Part shown: positions 42,556 to 50,585 of the stretch, piece by piece
Layout of the letters: every line of letters begins with the position of its first letter
Position numbering within the stretch: position 1 is the first letter of the stretch
Assembly: GCF_014694455.1 (NCBI RefSeq)
Contig: NZ_JAAUWT010000016.1
Location: 81,129-145,128, forward strand
Source: Vibrio sp. S9_S30
Lineage (GTDB): Bacteria; Pseudomonadota; Gammaproteobacteria; Enterobacterales; Vibrionaceae
DNA: 64,000 bases
Direction: 5' to 3'
Notes under the pieces: generated by a model
Told to the model about the DNA's origin: nothing
What the model saw: the letters and a program-made list of their open reading frames with translations, nothing else
Databases searched by the model: none
Made by a program: the position numbers and the translations under genes

Positions 42556-44025
42556 GTGACATTTCGTCGTCTGTTTTCATGTTTTATTTTTCTAGTACTG
42601 ACTTCTTTTACCCACTTATCCGCATTTGCGAATGTGTCTGCTAGCACGGAGCCTCCTCAACAATACAACGGTGCGCTATGTTTAATTGCCACCCATGACG
42701 GGCGCATTGTTATGGTACGCGAAGCCATCACAGGGCAACTTTCCATCCCTGGTGGGTCTATCGAAGAAGGGGAGGAGCCAGCGAAAGCAGCAGAAAGAGA
42801 AGCTTGGGAAGAATCGGGTTTAGTGGTGACTGCCCTTGGAAAGTTAGGCGTATTAGGTAATGCAGCTTTATACGATTGCGTTTCCGATTCTCCCATTATT
42901 GCCTTTAACCAGACTGACGAAGCGGGTCACCACATCGTCCCTGCATGGTTTGCCCCTCATTACGGCATTGAAACCAAACAGGTGGTGCTTGCGAACATCG
43001 ATGAAGTGAATAAGGCGACGTATCGATACCCTTCTCAAATCGAGGCTCTGCAATACTATTCTGAAAAATCAACCAGACAAAAAGTGTCGTATATCGAGGA
43101 TATCGTCGAAGCGGCACCTCCAATGCATCAAGCTGAAATTAAATACATCAAAGCGCTCCAAGATGGCGTACAAAGTGCACCGCCAGCGTTAGTTCCGTAT
43201 ATTCACGCCTTTTTATCTGTCGGTGATCTGCTTGCAAGCCCTTGGATGCTGATTGTATTCATTCCAACAGCATTTATGGTGTTCGGACGTTACTTTGGGG
43301 CGGAGTTGCTCTTCGCTGTGGTCAGTGTGGCCATTTTGGCTTTGGTTGCGCAAGTAGGCGTTGGTTTTGTGCGCCCTCACGCCTTTATGCCCGAACTGAT
43401 GCTTGGTGATACGTTTGGGTTTGGAATGCCGAGCATGACGAGCGCACTTATGGTGACGGTATTAGGTCTATTTTACTTACACGCCACTCGTGAATACCCA
43501 ATCGAAAAAGTACGACAATACTTGCCTTCCATTGCCACTATTGTGCTGTTCCATGGCTTATCTAGTGTTTACCTTGGTGCCCAATACTTCTCGGATGTTG
43601 TGGTTGGTATAGCATTGGGTGCCATGGTTGTTTGGCACTTTAATCGGTTGGATAAAAAAAAGGATGTCCATACTGGGAAAATACTAAGCAGCGCATCTGT
43701 GTGGTGGGTAGCGGTGGTGATTATTGCGGGGTTAGCGACCTTGTGGCCAAGACCCGACTTTGCTAACTGGTTCGCCACTTCCATTGCGATCGCAGCTGTC
43801 TTTACTTTCTTAAAACCGAAGGTGGAATCTCATCATCGTAGCGCCAAACACATAGTGGGCGTGGTTGCTTTGCTAGTGGTAACCAATTTACTTTTTGGAG
43901 TCGTTCAAGGGATTTTAAATTACAGTTCCACCCTAGCGTTAGCTTTAGAAGCGCTTAGGTATCCCATTCTTGTATTGATATTTGCAATCACTCAACTTCG
44001 AGCCAGCAAGAATCAAACAATGTAA
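42556..44025 (+). CDS. Nudix hydrolase fused to a degenerate PAP2 phosphatase domain
   Basis: A 489-residue membrane protein with a signal or anchor segment (residues about 4-26). A Nudix domain (residues about 38-170) with a perfect Nudix box follows (Gly67, Glu73, Arg81-Glu82, Glu85-Glu86, Gly88). A multi-helix PAP2-like domain covers residues about 218-365, and four or so further helices end the protein. In PAP2 the usual KxxxxxxRP, PSGH and SRxxxxxHxxxD residues are needed; here RP (273-274) is present. However, PSGH reads PSMT (292-295), the Arg reads Ser (337) and the catalytic His reads Gln (343). The phosphatase half should therefore be inactive. It starts at GTG with AGGGA upstream. 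A periplasmic Nudix domain would be unusual. Confidence 0.85.
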   Translation: MTFRRLFSCFIFLVLTSFTHLSAFANVSASTEPPQQYNGALCLIATHDGRIVMVREAITGQLSIPGGSIEEGEEPAKAAEREAWEESGLVVTALGKLGVLGNAALYDCVSDSPIIAFNQTDEAGHHIVPAWFAPHYGIETKQVVLANIDEVNKATYRYPSQIEALQYYSEKSTRQKVSYIEDIVEAAPPMHQAEIKYIKALQDGVQSAPPALVPYIHAFLSVGDLLASPWMLIVFIPTAFMVFGRYFGAELLFAVVSVAILALVAQVGVGFVRPHAFMPELMLGDTFGFGMPSMTSALMVTVLGLFYLHATREYPIEKVRQYLPSIATIVLFHGLSSVYLGAQYFSDVVVGIALGAMVVWHFNRLDKKKDVHTGKILSSASVWWVAVVIIAGLATLWPRPDFANWFATSIAIAAVFTFLKPKVESHHRSAKHIVGVVALLVVTNLLFGVVQGILNYSSTLALALEALRYPILVLIFAITQLRASKNQTM

Positions 44026-44109
44026 GGTATTCATTGCATTAAGATAGGATCTATCTAGGTCCTATTTCTTGCTCACTTTACAAAGACTGGTATGTTCTAC
44101 AGAAGTGCG

Positions 44110-44115
44110 TATAAT
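44110..44115 (+). promoter_or_regulatory. Likely -10 element for the queE-queC operon
   Basis: A perfect TATAAT, 80 bases before the queE start. The -35 is not clear. A weak hairpin near 44042-44067 may end the preceding gene. Confidence 0.4.
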
Positions 44116-44195
44116 CCGGCAGTTTGCTGTTCGCTAGACCGTATTTACTAGGCAGTAAACCCGATTAAGATTCCAGATTAAGAAGTGTTGACGTT

Positions 44196-44873
44196 TTGAG
44201 TAGCCAGTACAAAATCAACGAAATGTTTGAAACCATCCAAGGTGAGGGTACGTTCACAGGTGTGCCTTCGGTGTTTGTTCGTTTGCAAGAATGCCCCGTT
44301 GGCTGCGCTTGGTGCGATACAAAGCAGACGTGGGAAGCCGAAGAAAAAGATCAAGCCCCTATTGGCGACATCATGGTGAAAACGGAAGATTCCCCTACAT
44401 GGTGTTTTGTGTCTGCGCAGCAAATTGTTGAGCAATACAAGTTGCATGGCTTTAATGCAAAGCACATCGTGATTACTGGCGGGGAACCATGCGTGTACGA
44501 TTTGGTGAACTTAACGGAAGCTTTCGAGAGTATGGGTTGCCAATGCCAAATTGAAACCAGTGGTACGTTTGAAGTGAAAGCGACAGAATCCACTTGGGTG
44601 ACGGTTTCACCTAAAATAGCGATGAAAGGGAAGCTGCCTGTTCTTAAATCTGCTTTGGAACGAGCCAACGAGATAAAGCACCCAGTAGGCACTCAAAAAG
44701 ACATCGACCAGCTAGATGAACTGATCGCTAGCGCCAACGTGTCGGAAAACACGACGATAGCGCTTCAACCTATCAGCCAGAAGCCAAGAGCAACAAAACT
44801 GTGTATTGATACTTGTATCGAGCGAAATTGGCGCCTCTCCGTTCAAACCCATAAATATTTAAACATTGCTTGA
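44196..44873 (+). CDS. queE: 7-carboxy-7-deazaguanine synthase QueE
   Basis: A 225-residue radical-SAM enzyme that converts 6-carboxytetrahydropterin to 7-carboxy-7-deazaguanine in queuosine synthesis. The iron-sulfur cluster motif CPVGCAWC (Cys33, Cys37, Cys40) fits the CxxxCxxC arrangement, with NEMFETIQGEGTFTGVPSVFVRLQ before it and ITGGEPCVYDL (SAM-binding) near residue 92. The start codon is TTG, since no ATG or GTG gives the usual MYKINEMF-type start. It is 9 bp ahead of queC, so the two are co-transcribed. Confidence 0.95.
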   Translation: MSSQYKINEMFETIQGEGTFTGVPSVFVRLQECPVGCAWCDTKQTWEAEEKDQAPIGDIMVKTEDSPTWCFVSAQQIVEQYKLHGFNAKHIVITGGEPCVYDLVNLTEAFESMGCQCQIETSGTFEVKATESTWVTVSPKIAMKGKLPVLKSALERANEIKHPVGTQKDIDQLDELIASANVSENTTIALQPISQKPRATKLCIDTCIERNWRLSVQTHKYLNIA

Positions 44874-44882
44874 GGACGTAAT

Positions 44883-45584
44883 ATGAAAAAAGCCGTTGTC
44901 GTTTTTAGTGGTGGTCAAGACTCCACGACTTGTCTTGTTCAAGCGATAGAAGAATTTGATGAAGTACACGCCATTACTTTTGATTATGGTCAGCGCCATA
45001 AGCTTGAAATTGAAGTAGCGGAAAAACTAGCAAGTGACTTAAATATTGCGGCGCATAAGGTGATGGACGTGAGTTTGCTTAACGAGCTAGCCATCAGTTC
45101 GTTAACTCGCGATGACATTCCCGTTTCGCACGAACTGCAAGATAATGGGTTACCTAATTCGTTTGTGCCTGGCAGAAATATCCTCTTTCTTACCTTGGCT
45201 GGTATTTACGCCTATCAAATTGGTGCCGACACCATTATTACAGGCGTGTGTGAAACGGACTTTTCTGGTTATCCTGATTGCCGTGATGAGTTTGTGAAAG
45301 CGATGAACCAAGCACTGGTTTCAGGCATGGATAAAGCGCTGAACATCAAAACACCATTGATGTGGCTAAATAAGGCGGAGACATGGGCAATGGCCGATCA
45401 GTACAAAGCGCTCGATTTGGTGCGCCAGAACACACTGACTTGCTACAACGGAGTGGTTGGCGATGGTTGTGGAGATTGCCCTTCCTGCGATCTGCGATCT
45501 ACGGGGCTCAATGAATATTTAGCCAATCGAGAGTCCGTCATGCAATCATTGGTTTCGAAGCAGGGCGAGGAACGTTGTCAATAG
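44883..45584 (+). CDS. queC: 7-cyano-7-deazaguanine synthase QueC
   Basis: A 233-residue ATP-dependent enzyme making preQ0 from 7-carboxy-7-deazaguanine and ammonia. The PP-loop motif SGGQDSTTC is at residues 9-17, FDYGQRHKLE near 38, and a C-terminal zinc-binding cysteine group (CYNGVVGDGCGDCPSCDLR near 195). It follows queE by 9 bp. Its last 47 bp overlap the 3' end of the convergent TPR-GGDEF gene. Confidence 0.97.
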   Translation: MKKAVVVFSGGQDSTTCLVQAIEEFDEVHAITFDYGQRHKLEIEVAEKLASDLNIAAHKVMDVSLLNELAISSLTRDDIPVSHELQDNGLPNSFVPGRNILFLTLAGIYAYQIGADTIITGVCETDFSGYPDCRDEFVKAMNQALVSGMDKALNIKTPLMWLNKAETWAMADQYKALDLVRQNTLTCYNGVVGDGCGDCPSCDLRSTGLNEYLANRESVMQSLVSKQGEERCQ

Positions 45585-47508
45585 GGTCTGTATACGCGTC
45601 GACAATACAGTTTCTGCCATTTGATTTGGCTTGATATAACGCTTGATCAAGTATCGAATACAAAACATCAAAGTCACTGAGTTTTTCTGCTGTTGCAAGA
45701 TAAGAAAAGCTTGCGGTTAAATTCAGTGATTGATGGTCTTCTGATATAAAATGACTCATTTCTATTGTTTCTCGCATTTTTTCTACGCGGTGCCAGATTT
45801 GTTCTTCCGACACGTTGTTAAGTAATACTAAAAACTCTTCCCCCCCAATTCTTCCCATGCAGTCTCTTTCTCCAAGCTGTTCCGTAATCGTATGAGCAAC
45901 GTGCTTTAGTGCGATATCTCCTGTTGGGTGACCATAGCTATCGTTGATGTTTTTAAAGTTATCTAAATCAAAAAGAACCAGAACGTGCTTGTGACTATTT
46001 GACGAGGATTGGGGATGCTTGCGGATTTTATCCAGAATCGTTAAGCGATTAAACGTTTGTGTAAGAGAGTCTTTTTCAGCAGTTTGTCTTGTTCTTTTAT
46101 TTGCATATAAAATACCGCCAATGATGAAAAATAGGACAACCATAAACATCCTATTCATCATATCGCGTTGGGTTAGGTTATCGAGTTGGTGCTTTTGTTC
46201 GGTATTTTTTAAAATCAACTTCGAATTTTGAAGCTCTTCTTCTAATTTGCTTTTACTCAAATCTAAGGCTTCAAACGCATTCTGATTCTCGATATCGCGC
46301 TTATTTATTTCGAGTGAATGATATTGTTTATAATGTTCTAACGCTTTTTCGTAATCGCCTGTCTGTTCATATAGTTGCGACAGCAAAGAATTTGCCGAGG
46401 CTTCAAACAGTGGCAGCTCATCGTTTTGGGCAATCTCTACGGCGGTTTTTGCGTATTCAATCGCGACGTTATAGACCTGCCTAGCGAGGTACTCCTCACT
46501 GAGGCTCAATGCAACTTTTATCTTCATCTCGCGGTTGTTTTGTTCTGCGGCCATATCCATGGCTTTATGAAGGTAAGCATTGCTCAAATCGTGGTGAGCT
46601 AATTTTGTATTGAGTTTTCCTAAGCTTATATAGGAAAGAGCGATACCGTATTGGTGATCGAGCGCCTTCAATATGTCCAACGATTTTTGAAAAAACAGCT
46701 GTGACTTATCAAGCTTACCTGTTGTGAGATAAAAATTACCGAGGTTATGCAGTATTTGAGCTTTCGCTAGCGGTAAAGTGTTTGGTTCGCTTCTCAATTC
46801 AAGAGACTTTAGAAGGTAAGTTTCCGCTTCGTCGTATCTTCCGATATCAACAAGAAGATTACCTATGTCGTTGTAATTCCCTGAATTATCGTGATAAGAC
46901 TTGGAACTTGAAATGATTTCGAAGTACATATCTAAAGCGGTTTTGTAGTCTCCAAGGTATGAGTAGTTATTCGCGAGTAAGCGATAAGCGTCCCTTAGCG
47001 GGATGAATGGATCGGCCATTTGTTCTAAGTGGCTGACAACGGATGCGCAATAAAACTTCGCGCTGTGGTGTTCACCCATTCGACTAAGGAGCAAGCACAG
47101 TTGATATTCAATCAATGTACGACTTTGGTAATCGTGAGTGACTTTTGTTTGATTGATTAAATTCTTAAGCTTTGCGTAGGCAGCTTGATTGTTACCAACC
47201 GCTTCATCGTTTAAGGCTTCGATTAACGTATGTTGAAACTTATCAAAACTGGTTGGAACATCAGGTAATTGGCTGTAATAAGGCTGTTTACGAATAGAAT
47301 AGAATCGGAAAATCTGAGTAGAGATATAGAGTTTTTCAGCGTTGTCAGGGAGGATGATATGACGCTCTTGAAGCATCATTAATGCCGCATGTTCATTCGT
47401 CTTTAATTGATTTGCGTACAGCTCGTTCCAGCTCTCGCGCTCAAACGCAGAAGCAGTAAACGCAATAAATGCGGCGATAAAACTAGCGAGTAGATAACTC
47501 TTTCTCAC
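45538..47508 (-). CDS. TPR-repeat sensor diguanylate cyclase (GGDEF)
   Basis: A 656-residue membrane protein. A signal peptide (residues about 1-21) is followed by a periplasmic stretch of TPR repeats (residues about 120-420; YKTALDMYFEI, YDEAETYLLKSLEL, YEKALEHYKQY). A membrane helix (residues about 450-470, MFMVVLFFIIGGILYANK) leads to a cytoplasmic GGDEF domain with the active signature GRIGGEEF (near 575), preceded by FDLDNFKNINDSYGHPTGD. The RxxD inhibitory site is absent (GERD instead), so feedback inhibition may be lost. It makes cyclic di-GMP in response to a periplasmic cue. The start is GTG at 47508 with CGGGAG upstream. It lies near the giant adhesin, which in LapA systems is held by c-di-GMP (link inferred). 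Confidence 0.9.
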   Translation of the reverse strand: MRKSYLLASFIAAFIAFTASAFERESWNELYANQLKTNEHAALMMLQERHIILPDNAEKLYISTQIFRFYSIRKQPYYSQLPDVPTSFDKFQHTLIEALNDEAVGNNQAAYAKLKNLINQTKVTHDYQSRTLIEYQLCLLLSRMGEHHSAKFYCASVVSHLEQMADPFIPLRDAYRLLANNYSYLGDYKTALDMYFEIISSSKSYHDNSGNYNDIGNLLVDIGRYDEAETYLLKSLELRSEPNTLPLAKAQILHNLGNFYLTTGKLDKSQLFFQKSLDILKALDHQYGIALSYISLGKLNTKLAHHDLSNAYLHKAMDMAAEQNNREMKIKVALSLSEEYLARQVYNVAIEYAKTAVEIAQNDELPLFEASANSLLSQLYEQTGDYEKALEHYKQYHSLEINKRDIENQNAFEALDLSKSKLEEELQNSKLILKNTEQKHQLDNLTQRDMMNRMFMVVLFFIIGGILYANKRTRQTAEKDSLTQTFNRLTILDKIRKHPQSSSNSHKHVLVLFDLDNFKNINDSYGHPTGDIALKHVAHTITEQLGERDCMGRIGGEEFLVLLNNVSEEQIWHRVEKMRETIEMSHFISEDHQSLNLTASFSYLATAEKLSDFDVLYSILDQALYQAKSNGRNCIVDAYTDPIDNVPRPASKPMIA

Positions 47509-47712
47509 TTATGCTCCCGAGAGAATATTAAATAGGGAGGCTATTGTACGTGTGCGAACATATGAAAATAGTACAAATGTCACCTTTTGAAACAGAAAAT
47601 GAGATTCGTGCAAAAGAAAAACTGAATTAGTGAAGTGAGCCGAAATAATAGGAACTTACTTTAGAAAATACTATTTCAATCATGGGGGTTATGAGTTTGT
47701 TATATAAAAAAG

Positions 47713-47739
47713 CCTAGGAATAAACCGTTTATTCCTAGG
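47713..47739 (-). terminator. Intrinsic terminator of the DUF2750 gene
   Basis: A perfect 12-bp stem, CCTAGGAATAAA (47713-47724) with TTTATTCCTAGG (47728-47739), and T-rich tail on the minus strand. Confidence 0.9.
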
Positions 47740-47764
47740 TCTCAGTTTTGCGTAGGGAATAACT

Positions 47765-48115
47765 TTAGAGATACAGTTTAGCGAGATCGGAAGGCTCCAT
47801 TTCTTTCCCTTCCAACGCAGCATTCCAATTGGTTCCAATTAGCACGCCATCTTCGGCTAGCGTGATCAGCCAGTCTTCAACAAAAATATCTAATGGGATC
47901 TCTAATACTTCAAAATCGGCCCACTCTTCAACATTGTGTTGTTCTGCATCTCCACGAGAAGACCAGAATGGCATGACTTCGCTGTTTTCAAACTCTGTTG
48001 AATCGCAAGCTAGCCAACCCTCTTCATTTCGTAAGCCCCAAACCAGCTTGGTCTGCTTTGTTTCTTCAACGAATAAGTTTAAGTTAGATTCGATGTCTGA
48101 AGTTAGTTTTGTCAT
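47765..48115 (-). CDS. DUF2750 domain protein
   Basis: A 116-residue soluble protein of the DUF2750 family, function unknown. The family look is strong: SDIESNLNLFVEETKQTKLVWGLRNEEGWLACDSTEFE, MPFWSSRGDAEQHNVEEWADFE and WLITLAEDGVLIGTNWNAALEGKEMEPSDLA. I choose ATG 48115, which gives the usual family start (MTKLTSDIESNL); the frame opens farther to 48178 (GTG), without a ribosome site. It is monocistronic. Confidence 0.8.
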   Translation of the reverse strand: MTKLTSDIESNLNLFVEETKQTKLVWGLRNEEGWLACDSTEFENSEVMPFWSSRGDAEQHNVEEWADFEVLEIPLDIFVEDWLITLAEDGVLIGTNWNAALEGKEMEPSDLAKLYL

Positions 48116-48200
48116 CGGGGTATCCAATAAGGTTAATAAATTCGCCGAAAGGGTAGCACTTTCCATGTATTTTGACACGATAAAGATGGAAAAATAAAAA

Positions 48201-48224
48201 AGCCAGACTCTTGAGAATCTGGCT
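48201..48224 (-). terminator. Intrinsic terminator of the OmpA-like gene
   Basis: AGCCAGA (48201-48207) pairs with TCTGGCT (48218-48224); the minus-strand tail is T-rich. It lies 20 bases past the OmpA-like stop. Confidence 0.85.
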
Positions 48225-48243
48225 TCTATTCGTATAGGGGGCG

Positions 48244-48858
48244 TTATTTCTTCTTAGTCGTAAAGATGTTCCATTCGTTGATGACGGAACCTTTATAACC
48301 CACTACCGTGGCGATGACACGACGATTTAACGCATGGCTTACTTGACCTTCACCTAAATCAGCCAAAACCGAGTCACCAAACCCAACCGTTTTAATCCGA
48401 GTATGGCTTACACCGTAACTTATTAAGGACTCTCTGACCGCACTGGCACGTCTTTTCGACAAGTCCAAGTTATGTTCGGCGTTACCCGTTTTACTCGCAA
48501 AACCTTGAAGCTCTATTGAGGTTTCTGGGTACGCATCTAGGAATTCAGCCATGGTTCTAATTTGCGTTATGAATGCAGGTGTAATGACATCAGAATCATT
48601 TGCAAATAACACCTTAAGCTGCTTTTTTTCTTTTGCCTCTATGTATGTCTCACATCCATCGTTATCGACTTGGGAGCCACGAGGAGTGCCTGTACATAAG
48701 TCACGAGCATTAACCACGCCATCATAATCGTCGTCACTGAGATCGGCGATTTGTTCGGATTTAGGCATCTCGATGTAGTCGTATTCTTCGTTCTGATCAG
48801 CATGGGCTTGCCAAGGCAACACAAGCAGAGCGGAATACGCTATTGCTAGAAACTTCAT
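48244..48858 (-). CDS. OmpA-like peptidoglycan-binding protein of the adhesin locus
   Basis: A 204-residue exported protein. A signal peptide (MKFLAIAYSALLVLPWQAHA) and a calcium-type thrombospondin-3-like loop (SDDDYDGVVNARDLCTGTPRGSQVDNDGC, residues about 40-70) precede an OmpA C-terminal domain (residues about 80-190; ELQGFASKTGNAEHNLDLSKRRASAVRESLISYGV, IKTVGFGDS). That domain binds peptidoglycan. The start at 48858 follows AAGGTTGAAG and lies 12 bp beyond the TolC-type stop. It completes a two-gene unit with the T1SS outer-membrane gene, facing the giant adhesin. Confidence 0.88.
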   Translation of the reverse strand: MKFLAIAYSALLVLPWQAHADQNEEYDYIEMPKSEQIADLSDDDYDGVVNARDLCTGTPRGSQVDNDGCETYIEAKEKKQLKVLFANDSDVITPAFITQIRTMAEFLDAYPETSIELQGFASKTGNAEHNLDLSKRRASAVRESLISYGVSHTRIKTVGFGDSVLADLGEGQVSHALNRRVIATVVGYKGSVINEWNIFTTKKK

Positions 48859-48869
48859 TAACTTCAACC

Positions 48870-50186
48870 TTAATATTCTACAGATTCTTTCCACTCATCT
48901 GGAATGTCAACCAAAAGAGAGTCAAGCAATACGCCAGAAGCATTCATTACACGATATTTCGCTAGCTGCTCGGCATAATGAGCATCAACGTATGCTTTAC
49001 GGGCTTCAAATAATTCATTTTCGGTATTCAATAAATCAAGAAGAGTGCGCTTGCCGATTCGATATTGTTTTTCATAAGCAATAACGGTTTCAGCAGCGGA
49101 ATCTACGTGATCAGCTAAAAATTCTTTTTGCTGTAACGTCAGATCCAGTGCACTCCAAGAAAGTTGCAAGCTTTCTTTGACAGTACGGTAGGCTCTGTCT
49201 CTAAGATCTTTCGCTTTATTCAACTGGTAAGCAGCACGTTCCGAATTTGCCGCATCGGAACCACCATTGTATAAGTTGTATCGCATGCGAAGCATTGCAT
49301 TAGCTTCATCTGCTTGACCACGTACACCGCCAGCATCCTCACGCCAAATACCTGAAGCTTCAAATGAAAACGTTGGGTAGTTTACACCCTTAGATTGATC
49401 GTATTGAAAGCGTGCAGCATCGACATCCGCAATGGCAATGTTTACTACAGGATGACTCTGATAAGCGGTATTTAAAGCATCTTCAAATGTAAGAGGTATC
49501 GATGTTTCGTCAGCACGAGGGAAAATCAAACCTTGTGGTGTTTGACCAACTAAGCGTGTGAATTGAGTGTGAGCATCAAAGATATTATTTTGTGCTGCAA
49601 GCAAATTGCCGTGGGCTTTTGCAAGACGAGCCTCTACTTGAGATACATCCGCAACGGAACCAATTCCAGACTCTGCTCTGCGTTTTATATCCCGGTATAT
49701 TTTCTTATGAACTGCTAAATTGCTTTCTGATAACGCCAATATTTCTTCAGACTTGACCGCTTCGAGGTAAATCTGAGCGACCTCAAGCGCTTTATCCTGT
49801 GCGTTAGCAAGAAGTTGTAGCCTCATTGATTCAGCTTCAGCGGCTGTTCTATCAATGTTGTTTAGTGTGGATGAACCGTCCCAAATAAGTTGAGTGAATG
49901 TTAGTGTCGCTTCCTTTCTAGTTAAATCTGTTGTTTCACTGTTTTCAGGAGCGGGGTTTACATGCTCGAATCCGATACCCGCGTCCAAATCCAATTTGGG
50001 AAGGTACGCACCAGAAGCGGCTTCGTTATCTTTGCGATAACTCATGTAGTCACTAAATGCACTCTTAATTTCTGGGTTGGTGGCGAGCGTAATGGCCACG
50101 GCTTGCTCTAAAGTTTGAGCAAAAACGCTTGTGGCGAGCGAGCCAGCAAGTAAGCAGCCTATGGCACCTATATAACGTCCTTTCAC
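48870..50186 (-). CDS. TolC-family type I secretion outer-membrane channel (LapE-like)
   Basis: A 438-residue TolC-type protein. A signal peptide (MKGRYIGAIGCLLAGSLATSVFA) is followed by two OEP repeats (LEQAVAITLATNPEIKSAFSDY at the start; ATTVIAYEKQYRIGKRTLLDLLNTENELFEARKAY-like near the end, residues about 370-405). It closely resembles the AggA/LapE group that secretes giant adhesins, and its gene diverges from the adhesin. ABC transporter (LapB) and fusion protein (LapC) genes are not in the window, so they are probably past the second adhesin. Confidence 0.9.
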   Translation of the reverse strand: MKGRYIGAIGCLLAGSLATSVFAQTLEQAVAITLATNPEIKSAFSDYMSYRKDNEAASGAYLPKLDLDAGIGFEHVNPAPENSETTDLTRKEATLTFTQLIWDGSSTLNNIDRTAAEAESMRLQLLANAQDKALEVAQIYLEAVKSEEILALSESNLAVHKKIYRDIKRRAESGIGSVADVSQVEARLAKAHGNLLAAQNNIFDAHTQFTRLVGQTPQGLIFPRADETSIPLTFEDALNTAYQSHPVVNIAIADVDAARFQYDQSKGVNYPTFSFEASGIWREDAGGVRGQADEANAMLRMRYNLYNGGSDAANSERAAYQLNKAKDLRDRAYRTVKESLQLSWSALDLTLQQKEFLADHVDSAAETVIAYEKQYRIGKRTLLDLLNTENELFEARKAYVDAHYAEQLAKYRVMNASGVLLDSLLVDIPDEWKESVEY

Positions 50187-50585
50187 TTTACCTCTCCAGT
50201 TAAGTTATTTCTTTATCCGTATGTATTTTATCGCAATTATAATCTCATTTATGAGATGCATGCAAAATACATTGCAAAATACAAATAAACTCTTGAGCTA
50301 TATACTGCGACATTTTTCGTTCATAAGCTATTGAATGTTTTCGAAGACAATAGGCTAAATAGTGTGATTCTCACTTTTGGAACTGATAAGTATTAATAAA
50401 TACATATACTTATTAAGGGTTAAATAATATCGGTTGAGATAGACAGAGTCCAATAATAAATATCGATTCTATAAGCTTTCTAATAAATTATAGTCGCTTA
50501 TTTATCTCAACGCTTATCAGTTCATTTGAAATCACGTGATTTAGACTAAATACGTGAAGGTTTGCTTACCTGGGAGTCGAAAAAT
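50187..50585. promoter_or_regulatory. Divergent control region of the adhesin locus with nested inverted repeats
   Basis: A 399-base AT-rich gap between the TolC/OmpA unit and the adhesin. AACTGATAAG (50381) has its perfect complement CTTATCAGTT at 50513, GTTGAGATA (50433) has TATCTCAAC at 50503, and ATAAGTAT (50386) has ATACTTAT at 50406. Such clustered inverted repeats suggest several operator sites or an extended RNA/DNA fold ahead of the adhesin. Which regulator binds is unknown. Confidence 0.55.
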
